A stretch of 64,000 nucleotides of DNA, taken from assembly GCA_905331475.1 (NCBI GenBank), contig CAJNYU010000397.1, forward strand, positions 85,534 through 149,533, given 5' to 3'. Each line of letters starts with the position of its first letter. Position 1 is the stretch's first letter. This DNA comes from Rotaria socialis. Taxonomy: Eukaryota; Rotifera; Eurotatoria; Philodinida; Philodinidae. Of this stretch, positions 38,065 to 48,849 are shown piece by piece. The position numbers and the translations under genes are program-made. Under the pieces are notes generated by a model. That model was given only the letters and a program-made list of their open reading frames with translations. It was not told the DNA's origin and ran no database searches.

Positions 38065-39075
38065 TCAATGAATGTCTTTCACTCCGACATCATTAAAGAT
38101 CGAATAGCTTCCACTTTGACTTGATGTTGTTAGTAATTGTCTTGGTTTTTTTCGTTCGAAATATGAAATATCATCTTTAAGAGTATCAAATGAATCTACA
38201 CTAAACGTGCTTAAAACAATACTTGATCGTTGATTATAGTCATGATGATTTTTCCATTTATCATATCTTACAAATAAATTTAAAAATATAAATAATATGC
38301 ATAGTAAAAATATTATTAAGCCAGTAATAAAAAGAAATATATTTGTTATCGTGACACGATTCTTTATTTTCGTATAAATTATCATAGAAGAATTTGTCGT
38401 CGTCCTCGTCGTCGTTGTTAGTTCTGAAGAATTCGATACGATTTTAACGCATCTATTAGAATGATATTCTGATTCATTCTGACGACTAATATAGTAATCA
38501 AGAATTGTATATTTGTCACAATAAAGTTTTATTTTAATACCAGTTAAAGGTATATTTAAACGATCCGTTTGTAAATCTAATAGTCTTTCTTGTCTATGTT
38601 GATATAAAATGAAAAATAAATAAGAATAATCTATTCCATTTGATTTTATGAATGATTGTATATAAGTTAAATTTAACTTTTCGAATGTGTCCCGCTTAAG
38701 TATAATATACAATGTATTTGACGTTTCAGAATTGATTGATATTTTAAAAAATTCTGTTAACCGAGAATAATAATGCTTAAAAAAATATTCAAATGCTTTA
38801 GTATTAAAAAATCGGAGTTCTATGCAGTGAAATTGAAACTTGCAATTACCACGCCACGTGTCATTTATTCTTTCTCTACTTGCCATTGTAATTAAACAAT
38901 GTAAACATTTTTCATAGTCAAACTTGACGATATAAGAAGCATTATAAATTTCACAATAGTGATAATAGAGTGGCACGTTAGGTGCGAAGAAGAAACATCC
39001 ATTGGTTACTATCAAGAAAGACAATAGCCAGATCAAACAAAATTCATTGAAATAATTTTTAGATATTAATATCAT
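38065..39075 (-). CDS. Predicted type I membrane glycoprotein, unknown
   Basis: A single-exon open frame of 336 aa. N-terminal hydrophobic signal peptide (residues ~10-27, IWLLSFLIVTNG). A ~220-residue ectodomain has cysteines in pairs (YC, KCLHC, GNCKFQFHC, LYC, RC) and several N-x-S/T sequons, then a Thr-rich juxtamembrane stretch. One transmembrane helix (~245-270, IFLFITGLIIFLLCILFIFL) is followed by a ~65-residue cytoplasmic tail rich in Ser with DISYFERKK. It is not recognised as a known family. The architecture (signal, Cys-rich ectodomain, one TM, short tail) resembles that of the unassigned gene at 35387-35890 and the lectin receptor, but no sequence similarity is evident. Confidence 0.65.
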   Translation of the reverse strand: MILISKNYFNEFCLIWLLSFLIVTNGCFFFAPNVPLYYHYCEIYNASYIVKFDYEKCLHCLITMASRERINDTWRGNCKFQFHCIELRFFNTKAFEYFFKHYYSRLTEFFKISINSETSNTLYIILKRDTFEKLNLTYIQSFIKSNGIDYSYLFFILYQHRQERLLDLQTDRLNIPLTGIKIKLYCDKYTILDYYISRQNESEYHSNRCVKIVSNSSELTTTTRTTTNSSMIIYTKIKNRVTITNIFLFITGLIIFLLCILFIFLNLFVRYDKWKNHHDYNQRSSIVLSTFSVDSFDTLKDDISYFERKKPRQLLTTSSQSGSYSIFNDVGVKDIH

Positions 39076-41534
39076 AAGAAATCATAAATATTTTATTTAT
39101 TTTACAGTATTATAAACAAAACAATAAAACAAGTATCGATTACATAATGAGGCGCTTCAAAAATTTGACAAATCAAATAATTTGAATAAACATTGAAAAG
39201 AAAAACTAGCTCTTGAGAATTCATTGAATGCACTTGACTGATTCAATGCAAATATCAACTAGCATGAATACTCACCGATATTCATATTTGGTGTTTCAAT
39301 TCATATGGTATCTGCAAGGACATGTCAGTAATTCTAGCCAAAGTCTGAAAAGTTCCTTTTACATTGAGTTTTCGGTCCAATTTTCAGAATATACTGAATG
39401 TTCGAAATATTTTTCAAGTTTCAAGTGAACTCAAATTTTATATGGGGCAAAACATTGTACACAAACAAAAAACGATATGTTAATAAAAGAAGATTCTTTT
39501 CCACTGAAACTTTTATGATATTGTATGGATTAATAAACCTGTATGCAACAAGAAATTTTCATGTTGAAAGTCACTTTTTTATGTCTATTTGAGTGGAAAA
39601 TTCAATAATAACGATCGTGACTTCTCTTACGAAAATCCATTTAGATGAACTCTTTCTTGAAAACTTTTGCTATTCTCATCGAAACTTCTTTGTAGATATT
39701 TATGAGCTTAAATAATGCCTATCGATTTTACTTGTCTGCTGAGTATGAGATCATTTAATTTTACAACTAAAATTTTAACATTTCTGTTGTCATCAAAATT
39801 TGAAAAAACAAATAGATATTGTTGATTTCATGGCTAAACATTTCGGTCATTAATAAAAATTTATAGGACATCATCGTTACTCTATTCAACTCGATTGAAT
39901 TGCAGACACTCAAGTCATTTGGAAAATGAATCCATGAATGCAAAACAAACAACATCTTTCATGAACTGTATGAATATCCTACTATTCGGTGGTATTGTGG
40001 ATCTATGGAACTGAGTTTTTTGTTTTTGTCTCAACCTGGAGAGAAAAAAAATAATCAACCAGAATTGATTAGTATCATTTCTAAAAATACAGATTTCAAT
40101 ACTAGTGGTAAAAGATCTATTTAATCGACAAATTATGTTCTGATTCACATGATACTGAGCTTAAAACTATAGATAGGATAATCTTCGATTTCAGTCGGAA
40201 GCACTTTTTGTTGTCTTAGCCTCAGCATTTTTTCTTTCCGCCTTGGTCATGTCTCTAATCTGTATACTTACACGTATTGTTTTTGCATGAAATAATAATA
40301 AGCTGTGCTTCAAGATAAAAAGAAGAAAAAGCAATAAGCAAATTGATTTTTCTTTATGATAGTTTTTAAAACATATTTCCTTAAAGAACTAATCATTTTT
40401 TGGAAAGAATTCTTTCAGGTGTAAATGGGTAAAGAAATCAAGACAATACCAATAGAATGTAATGAATCTATAGTGAGTGCAGTGGTGGTCAAAATAAAAG
40501 AAAAGACATGGACAATGAGAATAAGCAGAATTATTGTATGTCAGACAAAATTAATTTACTATTCGGATCTGTGATCTAGCAAAAAAAATAAGGTAAAGAA
40601 TGGCACACATTGTTTGTTCTATGGACGTGTATGTATAGAAATATTTAAAGGGCATATCAAACAATATGACACGAACATACATCTAACAAGAAAATAAAAA
40701 CACTAGAACAATACACTAGTTGTTGTTTTTCTTGTTTTTGTGCTATGTTCATGTCTATAGTTGATTAGAAAATATCCTATTAAGGCAAGAATCATGAAAA
40801 GAACAAAGGAGATATCGACAAGGTTGGCTTAGAAGAAGAGAAAAAATATTTCGATCGGATAAAATAAAACTGATCAGGTCACACGTAAATAAAAGAGAAC
40901 GTATATCTGTGTAGATGTATAATGTGATAGAGTAAAAGAAGGAAGAATGTGTAAGATAATATTTCATATGATTATTTTACCTTTATAAGATAATTAGTTC
41001 AATGGAGCAGCATCAACTGAAACAGACATAAGTTTTATTTGCATGAGAAAGAGAAAATGATAATCAATAAAAAAAAAAACCCAAAAAAAAAAAAAAAAAT
41101 AAAAAATAGTCATTCACACTTGCCAGTTTTAAAGATAAGAAACAGAAAAAAAAATCAAGGGGAGTATTACAAATGAGAAAAAAAAGGAAACAAAGATACT
41201 GTATAGACTCAGCAGATCATTATTTTCCAGCATATTTGAATTGAATAAAAAACACAAAAAAAGCAGCAAAGAACCAAGAACAGAAGACAATAAATCAAGA
41301 CAATAGCATTTATTGATTGTCATTTGCTCTGCCAATATGAAGAAGAAACAAAAAGAAAAAAGAAAAGTTCACAGGGAATAGCTAAAATAGAAGAGAAAGC
41401 GGACGGACCGTCTTAAAGATAAAGCAGGAGTTCAATAAGAGATAATAGTGTTCAAAAAGAGCACCATTGTATATGCATATAAAACAAAAGAAAATGTAAG
41501 AAGAATAGAATAGTGGTTTATATATATTCTATTA
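39076..41534. other. Intergenic region and probable long 3'UTR of the PTB-like gene
   Basis: No supported gene or RRM-like exon on either strand. A-rich tracts at about 41068-41106 read as poly-T on the strand of the PTB-like gene. Short open frames here look random. Confidence 0.45.
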
Positions 41535-44436
41535 TCACAAGCGCAGAAAGTCAGCAGAGTACATGGTGGGTGTACTGTTGTTGTTGTAAAAGTAAAGAGC
41601 AGAAGGTGAAGATAGAGTTGTGGCTTTCCCAGTAGCAACACTAGTACCACCACCATTTCCACATACCTCATCAGATGATGTTGGAGCTGAAAGAAATATG
41701 TACGGACTTGCTGTTGAGCCATGTTGATGAGCATGTTGTTGCAACGATGATAATGACAATTGTGATTGTGCTGTATTTGTTGCTTGTAACAATGCTGTAG
41801 CAGGATTGTTACCATTCGACATAGAACAAGCAATTGCTGCTGAATATTGTTGAGCTAATTGACTTGCATTTAACATGGCTGCTGTTGATGCTAAATTTAT
41901 TTTATAATGAAAAAAAAAGGATCCTGTATTAGACCTATTCTTGAAAGATTATGTTTCATATTGAAAAAATTTTGTTCACTACAATGAATTAAGATGTATG
42001 TATGAACAGAGTAAATAGTAGATGCGTATCATAGCTCATATTTCTCTTTCATCAGGATAAACAAATGAGCCTCTTAAAATCTATGAAACGATTTTAAGTC
42101 CATTGAATTCTGTTGTACTAGACTACAATACTTTGAATATTTCTCTACCAATAGAATTTGAATGTAAATTCAATCAGCTTTTTCTAAGCATTTCTAATTA
42201 CATTCTTTGAATAAAGGTCGAATATTTTTCATTCAATCAGATTTGTCATTTATAAAAGAAATAATTACATACTAGGAAAATGAATAGCACCATTGTTCAT
42301 TGCTGATAGTGTCGTCAATGGAGCTCCTGTAAATGCCATCAATGGTGAACCATAAACGTTCGGAATACCTTTAAACAATTAAAATAAACAATTGTTTTAA
42401 CTGCAGAGAAAACAAATCATACAGCTACCTGTTAAATATCTTGCACCGATCGAAATTGGTTCATTCGTATTTTCACTTGATGGCAATGTCGGATTTGTAT
42501 AATCTCGACTTTTATCATTATTATATTTAACATTTAAAGCATGTAATTTTGAAAAGTCAATTTGCAATGTACAACAACCATTATAAATATTTTGACCATT
42601 TAAATTCTTTTGAAAAACAAAAATAAATAATGATTATTTATTTTTCATTAGAAAAATTTATTTTATTTTATTTTTTACCAATTTTGCAGATTGTGCAGTT
42701 GTAGCATCTTTCATTTGTAATAATCCTTGAAATTTATCTAAATACGAATACGAATGATTAATAAAGATGAAAGTTTACGACGTTTTCTTACCATTTTTTG
42801 TAAAAGTAATTATTTTCAAAACGACACCAAATTTGCTAAAGATCTAAAACGAGAAAATAAAAATAAACACTTTTTTTTTGTATTTTTTACTTACTTGATG
42901 AAATGTATCGACATTAACTGGATAAAGCATATTATTAACAACAACGCGTAGAACACAGTTTTGTCCACCTGTTCGTCCGATTTCTTGTAATGTTGTTGCT
43001 GATTGAAGTGCAGCTTGTGCTTGTTGATTATTTGCGTTATTTGGATCGGTCTTTAATTCTTGATGATTTGAAAATTGTACAAATATTTGTCGACCATTTA
43101 ACAAAATAGGTATTGAAGAAAAATAATCCGTCATGGCTTGTGCATGTTCAATACTGTCAAATTCAAGAAACGCCTAAAATCAAATGAAATATTACTTTCT
43201 TTCATAGATAAAACAAGCACTTTTAGTTTTGTTTTTTATACGAACTTGATTTTTTTTTCGTAAATTAAGTACATTGGTAATTTTACCAAATGAAAGACCA
43301 AATTGTACAATTTCTAATTCACTTGCATCGATATTTCTCAAATGAACTGATAGAAAGAAAGAAATAGCTTTCAAGACACGAAAACTGTTCACTTACCAAC
43401 ACGAGACGGTGGACTTTTTTCAATTCGTGCCTTAAAACAAAGGAAATAATATGTTTTTGTTTTTACAAAATTCTAATGAAAAATCAGCAATGAGTCTATA
43501 TTTATAGACTTTCAAACTTGACCTTTTCACAAGACAAGAATCAAAAGAAATTTGATGATGAATTTTTTTTTCTAAGTTGAAGTGCCCACCGGACCTATGT
43601 TTTCTTTATTCCAATAAATCAGCTATGCTCAATGAAAGGTAGATAGCTACTTAATAAATAAAATTTTCAATAGAACTCAAAATTTATCGCATACAGGCTT
43701 TGAAATGTTTCGTCAAAATATTCGATTTATTAACATACTTTTTTGACTTCATTGCTATCGCCATTTTGATGTCCATTACTAAGATTATATGAACTATTGT
43801 TGTTGTTATTGTTATTGTTATGATTATTATTATTGTTATTGTTGTTCATTTCTTCTTCGTTAGAGGTGACAGCGAGTATTTTTGTTGGTGGCGATGGTGA
43901 AAGATCATTCGGAAGTAGACGCTAAGAGAGAAGATAAAAATGTAGAAAAAAAAAATTTGTTTTCGTCATGTCAAACCAATTAGGTTTATATGTACCTTCA
44001 TAGATCGCTAAAATATAAAGAAAAAAACATTATATAGAAGGAAAAAAATGAAATTTAGATGATATTTATCGACTTCTTCTGAATTATTTCTTGAATATAC
44101 ATACTCAAAAATCATCAAAAATTTGATTACTGTTCTTTTTTTTCCTCTTCTGTCTTTTATTAGGCTTTTTTCTCGGCTAAGATGATGGTGATGTTGATGA
44201 TGATGATGATGATGATGCTTATTATTATTATTATTTTAAGACCGACGACCTGTTCATCGATTCCTCGAATAAATGTTAGGTTGCGGTCATTATTTGATAG
44301 AAACGAAAAGAAAAAGAGAAATAAAATTTGATTGTTCTCGGATTAAAGAACAATGTCCATTCGTTTGTTATAAGATTATTTTCTTTCTTTCATTGCTTAT
44401 ACGCATTTCGGCTTCCGTTCTAGTTAAACAGAGCAA

Positions 44437-44478
<42 letters not shown>

Positions 44479-44791
44479 GAATAGGGTCGCTGCTAGGCGT
44501 GAAAACTGTCAAATGCATCTTTTCTCCTTCTCAACAACGATTGACAACAAATGAAATACAAATACAAATGCGAACAATGATTCGCATATGATGACTTGCC
44601 GGTGGAACGAGATGTTCATGAGGTCGTTGTATAGTATAGGCTAAATATTTTGTTGTTGAAGTAGGATTCAACGATGTCGATGATAAATCAAAAGGTTGAT
44701 AATAAATTGTATTTTGTCCATTATGAGGATAAATAGCAGTTCCATCGAGAGTATGTTTAGCTACTCGAATAAGTGCCGCTGATTGCGACAT
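41535..44791 (-). CDS. PTBP: Polypyrimidine-tract-binding protein homologue with two RRMs only
   Basis: PTB proteins bind CU-rich RNA and regulate splicing. Eleven exons give 513 aa: 44791-44600, 44007-43996, 43921-43739, 43430-43397, 43346-43246, 43173-42895, 42843-42792, 42737-42679, 42606-42429, 42368-42273, 41890-41535. RRM1 (~137-215) reads SPPSRVVHLRNI...[22 protein letters not shown], and the PTB-specific extension [15 protein letters not shown] follows. RRM2 (~265-350) has [37 protein letters not shown] and the PTB tail [14 protein letters not shown]. After RRM2 the protein continues with an Ala/Gln/Ser-rich tail and stops; RRM3 and RRM4 are missing, and no such exons were seen downstream. 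A poly-Asn tract precedes RRM1. Exon 2 is a 12-nt microexon (RSMK). The first intron (44008-44599) appears to use a GC donor (GCAAGT), since no in-phase GT donor fits. Family firm; 5' end less so. Confidence 0.9.
44181..44235. repeat. GAT/ATT trinucleotide microsatellites in PTB intron 1
   Basis: GATGAT repeats to about 44217 followed by ATT repeats to 44235, lying within the first intron of the PTB-like gene. Confidence 0.85.
44441..44480. repeat. (GA)n microsatellite in PTB intron 1
   Basis: About 20 GA units with one C interruption. On the minus (transcribed) strand this is a (CT)n tract, the class of sequence bound by PTB, which raises the possibility of autoregulation. Confidence 0.9.
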
Positions 44792-46018
44792 GATGAAGTA
44801 TAAATTGAATTCTCAAAAAAAAAGACAGAAAAACTCTAAAAATTTTGGTCTTCGCCGTTGTCAGTAAACTTTTAATGTCTCTTATATTCTCTATTTCTTT
44901 TTACTCACATATATTTATATACTTTGGATATTATTGATGGCAATAGCAATGAGAAAAAAGAAGAAAGAACACGTACACCTGCTTTTCTATTTTTCTCTCT
45001 GTCTCTCGTTTTACTCATTTTCAGATTTGTAAATATAAATCTCTCATTCTCTTCATCGCATTCTGTCTTATTTTATGATTGTGTAAAAAAATGTTCTTGA
45101 CTACTTCTCTTCGTTTTCTCTCTTTCGTCGAGATTAAGAACGGGACAGAACAAACTTGTGATCATAAAATAGCATGCCGGCAGCGGTAACAGCAATAAAA
45201 ACAATAAGACATGTAAAATTTGAGTGTGTATATAATACTTATTATCCTTTTGACTATATGTCGGATTTTTAATAATCAATTAACTATTGACAACAATAAT
45301 ACACCATCATCTACTCTATCCATAAATGAGAACGGATTGAGCTGTAGTGTGCGTAAATAATTTCTTCGACATGAATACGATACCTGACGATCGGAATGAT
45401 AGATGTGATATAGCTATGTGTTTAGTCGGCTGTATGCATGTTTAAATAAAAAGGTCGTGTATATTTTCGATCATTCATACTGGTCATAATTGGACGTTTA
45501 CAATCGATTTAATACACACACACATACATATGCACACACTTAATGCAAATGTTCAATGGATACTTGGAAACCATATCGCATTTCTTTACACGTTCTAGGA
45601 CCATTATTCTTATTAACACAAATACAAAAAGGCAATGAGCAGTTCTTAAAAGTCCTATCACAATCATAGTATTTATTCATTACTTACCGTGAAATATAAA
45701 TATTGTTTTAGCTTCTTTTTAGTTAACCGCCACTATATATTTGACTAGTTTTCTTTTTGTTATATAGAAGAATTACGATAGAGAACGATGAATTAACGGG
45801 AAAAAGTATGTAAAAAACGACAACGTGAAACAGAGAAACAGAATATGATGAAGAGAAAATATTTAAAAAAAAAAAATTTTTCTTTTCTACATTAACGTTT
45901 TGTCTCATTGAAGTAGTAAAGAAAACATGGAAATGCCATGAGCTATATACGATGACAATGAGTGCTTCTATATGCCTCTTCTCGACGACAAAACAATAAA
46001 GGTAGAGAACAAAATAGG

Positions 46019-46039
46019 ACGATGATGATGATGATGATG
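46019..46039. repeat. (GAT)n microsatellite
   Basis: Seven GAT units, non-coding. Confidence 0.88.
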
Positions 46040-46920
46040 CAAAGAAAGAAAAAGAGATGTAAAAACAACGAGGGAATAATTATTACCTACAACTATGAGT
46101 AAAGGAATCAATCTACTGTTGAGCTTCCGTGATTTATGCTTATCATCTTTGTCATCATTAAGTCAAGACTTTTCCAATAGTTTTTGTATCTCATACAAGC
46201 GTTTACGACTTTATAATATCAAACATTTATGTTGATGAATGAAGATTAAACAGCATAAATCTTATGTCCATCAATGCAAGACAAGTCAAATCAAATCAAT
46301 TCAATATGTACAAAAGTAAAGAGTCTTAGATTTAACACAATAAGGTTAAGTTATTTTTCGATTTCTGTGTATATGTATATACATATTTTTTTTTTATTAA
46401 CAAATAAATACACTTGAGTCGACCACTAATTTACATAATCGATCTGATTATTATCAAGTATCTTATTGAAATATATATATCTGCTCATGTAGATACGGCA
46501 TATTGAATAATTTCTTTCTTTCAATAGAAATTTCTTTACTTACGATTAATTTCAATAAAAGAAATACAACTATATCGACTTGTTTACTCCCCCTTTTCTC
46601 TAGCACTATTGACTTATATTTCTATTGAATCGTGGCAACGTAAACGACGATGCGGAAAATCCTGAGCATGCAAGTTCAATAATGCAGTTCAAGACAAGTC
46701 AATACTATTCATTTAACAAAAAAAAAATATCTAAAGGGGTCAGCGCAAACAGCATGCAAAAAAAAGTAAAATAAAAAAACCGAGGAAGACGAGGACGACT
46801 TTTTTTTTACTTTCTTCTATTATACCGTCGGTCCGTTTTGCAGCGCTTTTCTCATTCTGTTGCTATTTTTTCTTTCTGTTACCACTACTACTACGAGTAC
46901 TACTCTTGGATCTAATTTCA

Positions 46921-46944
46921 AAAGAAAGAAAGAAAGAAAGAAAG
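46921..46944. repeat. (AAAG)6 microsatellite
   Basis: Six perfect tetranucleotide units, non-coding. Confidence 0.88.
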
Positions 46945-47650
46945 GTACACTATACTTCATTCAAAATGTAAGACATACCTTTATAAAAAATAAATTACCA
47001 TTACAGTCTATGGCAGCTGAATGCATCTTTTTCTTCTCTGTTAAAGAAAGATCCTATCAAGCAGACAATTCTATTGTTATAGCTGCAAAATTTATATCTA
47101 TTCTTTCGTTTCGTTGGTACTTTTATTTGAAAGAAAAGAAATCGAAGACCTAAAAATGATCGAGCATAGTTAACTAACACAAAGGGAAGGAGATGGAGAG
47201 AGAAAAATGAGACATATTTGACTTGCGCAAATATAGAACAGCTAGGGACAGAAATTAATCGGATATATGTATATATCAAATCCGTGCAACAATGAATTGG
47301 AGAGAGAGAATTATGTGTACAAACGGTGTTAGTAACAATGACGATGATAAAACGAATAAATAAAGAAGTCCTCTTTTATATATAAACTATCGCTACTCAT
47401 CTTTCATTTAGCTGTGAAAAAATATCTCATTTATTTTCTACCTTACATATTTTTAATTGAGAATTGATTAGAATTCTTTTCTTTCCTTTCGTAAGAAATG
47501 CAAATAGTTCATGAGAAATATGCCGATATTTTATTTTATTTTATTTCTCGTTTTGACATTTACGCGTGAGAATATTAACTTCTGGTGATATGTTATAGGT
47601 TGTATTCGTTTTATTTTTATTTAAAAAATATAAATATGTGTATATTTTTA

Positions 47651-48557
47651 TCACTGAAATTGAGAAGGTTTAAAATGACCGAAATCTCTGCGCAATTGTT
47701 CATTTTCATATTGAGCGTGTTGAACATGAAATGTATTAATGCCAGTTCGTTTTGGTTTATCTAAGTCTGTAAAATGTGAAACCATTTTTCTATATGCCCA
47801 TGATTTATCAGGATATTTTGGATAACTCTATTGAAATGGAAAAGAAAATATGAATGTATTTTTATTGTCAAACAAAATAAAAGGATTCACCTTATCAGCA
47901 TAGTCCGAATGAGCAACAGTTTTCATTTCGTATGGAAATGGTGGTGGAAAATCAGCATGGTATGTCGTTTCCAATTTTGCTTGTTCATGTTCAGCAGAAT
48001 TTCGTGATGGCAACACATTACGTTTTAATTGTGGATCTACTCGGTTAAGTAGTCTAGAGAAAGTCATTTTGGTCAACAACAATAAATCATTTTTGTTCTA
48101 TTACAAACCCATCTAGAGCCGCATTGGCCACATTTATGTTTGAACGATCTATCATTTTTCGTGGGTATTCATGTTCAAGATACCAGGGTCGTTCTAGAAA
48201 CGGTTGCTCTTGTTGATCCTTAGCTGTTGAATTTGGTATCGTTGTCTATATGATTCATAGTGATTTCAAACACATCGACACTACAATTTATAGTTTATCT
48301 ACCTGTACATCGGCAGCAATATGGTTATATGTTGCTATATGCATATTGCGAACTGGAAGTGTGTTCAAATCATTATCTTTTGGTTCTGCTTCACGTTTTT
48401 GATGCCTACAGAGAAAAAGCTTATCAAATGATTGACTAAGAACTCAATATATCTATGCTAACCAAATATTCGTTAATACAGCTCGACTGTATTCCATAGG
48501 TATCCTTGATTTGAGCGTTACAGAGCCCGGCATTTCACGATAAGGTGTCGTAAACAT
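47651..48557 (-). CDS. Conserved-looking protein of unknown function, 224 aa
   Basis: Five exons (48557-48463, 48405-48303, 48245-48109, 48053-47891, 47827-47651) join in frame. The first four introns' donors and acceptors are all consensus GT-AG, 57-63 nt. The protein is soluble and rich in Tyr, Pro, Arg and His, with no signal peptide or TM. It includes IPMEYSRAVLTNIWHQKR, PWYLEHEYPRKMIDRSN, FPPPFPYEMKTVAHSDYADK and DKPKRTGINTFHVQHAQYE. Tyr/Pro-rich proteins of this size with no globular fold often turn out to be ciliary microtubule inner proteins. The YSRAVLTNIW block vaguely resembles CFAP107-type sequences, but this is a guess. The gene is head-to-head with the dystrophin-family gene, 292 bp between starts. 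Confidence 0.75.
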
Positions 48558-48849
48558 CTTCGTTGCTTATTAATTTGTTGAAAATGAAAATAAATTTCAC
48601 AAATCTCATTGATATTCCTCTATCATGGCACGTTTCTAGGCAATGACACTCTTTTGCTAGATGTCGTTAGTTAAAATAAATGAATAAATATAATGAAGTT
48701 TCAGAGTTTTTGCAGTTAGAATTTCAATTTTTATTGGCGCTGAAATTTTTTCTTGTTTAATTATCATTAGAGAAAGAAAACAAATAAACAACCATACACA
48801 AGCAATTACTAAAGCTAATGATAATGCAAGTGTCATATTCTTGAAAAAA
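48558..48849. promoter_or_regulatory. Putative bidirectional promoter
   Basis: Only 292 bp separate the start codons of the divergent genes at 48557 (-) and 48850 (+), so both promoters and both 5'UTRs must lie here. The stretch is AT-rich; no defined factor site can be named. Confidence 0.4.

Larger units (their letters stand above)
44792..47650. other. 2.9-kb intergenic region with microsatellites
   Basis: No supported gene. It includes the PTB-like gene's promoter side, (GAT)n at 46019-46039, (AAAG)6 at 46921-46944 and various T- and A-rich tracts. Short frames here, for example 46860-47153, span microsatellites and lack start context. Confidence 0.45.

Noticed and set aside
41068..41106. 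Long A-rich tract as a retroposon poly-A tail
   Set aside because: It is interrupted by CCC and T, has no adjacent element body or target duplication, and lies in A-rich 3' flank sequence.
44273..44554. 93-codon plus-strand frame with Arg-Glu repeats
   Set aside because: Driven by the (GA)n microsatellite in PTB intron 1, antisense to the gene.
46860..47153. 97-codon plus-strand frame
   Set aside because: Spans (ACT)n-like and (AAAG)6 repeats, has no splice or domain evidence, and its composition matches intergenic DNA.
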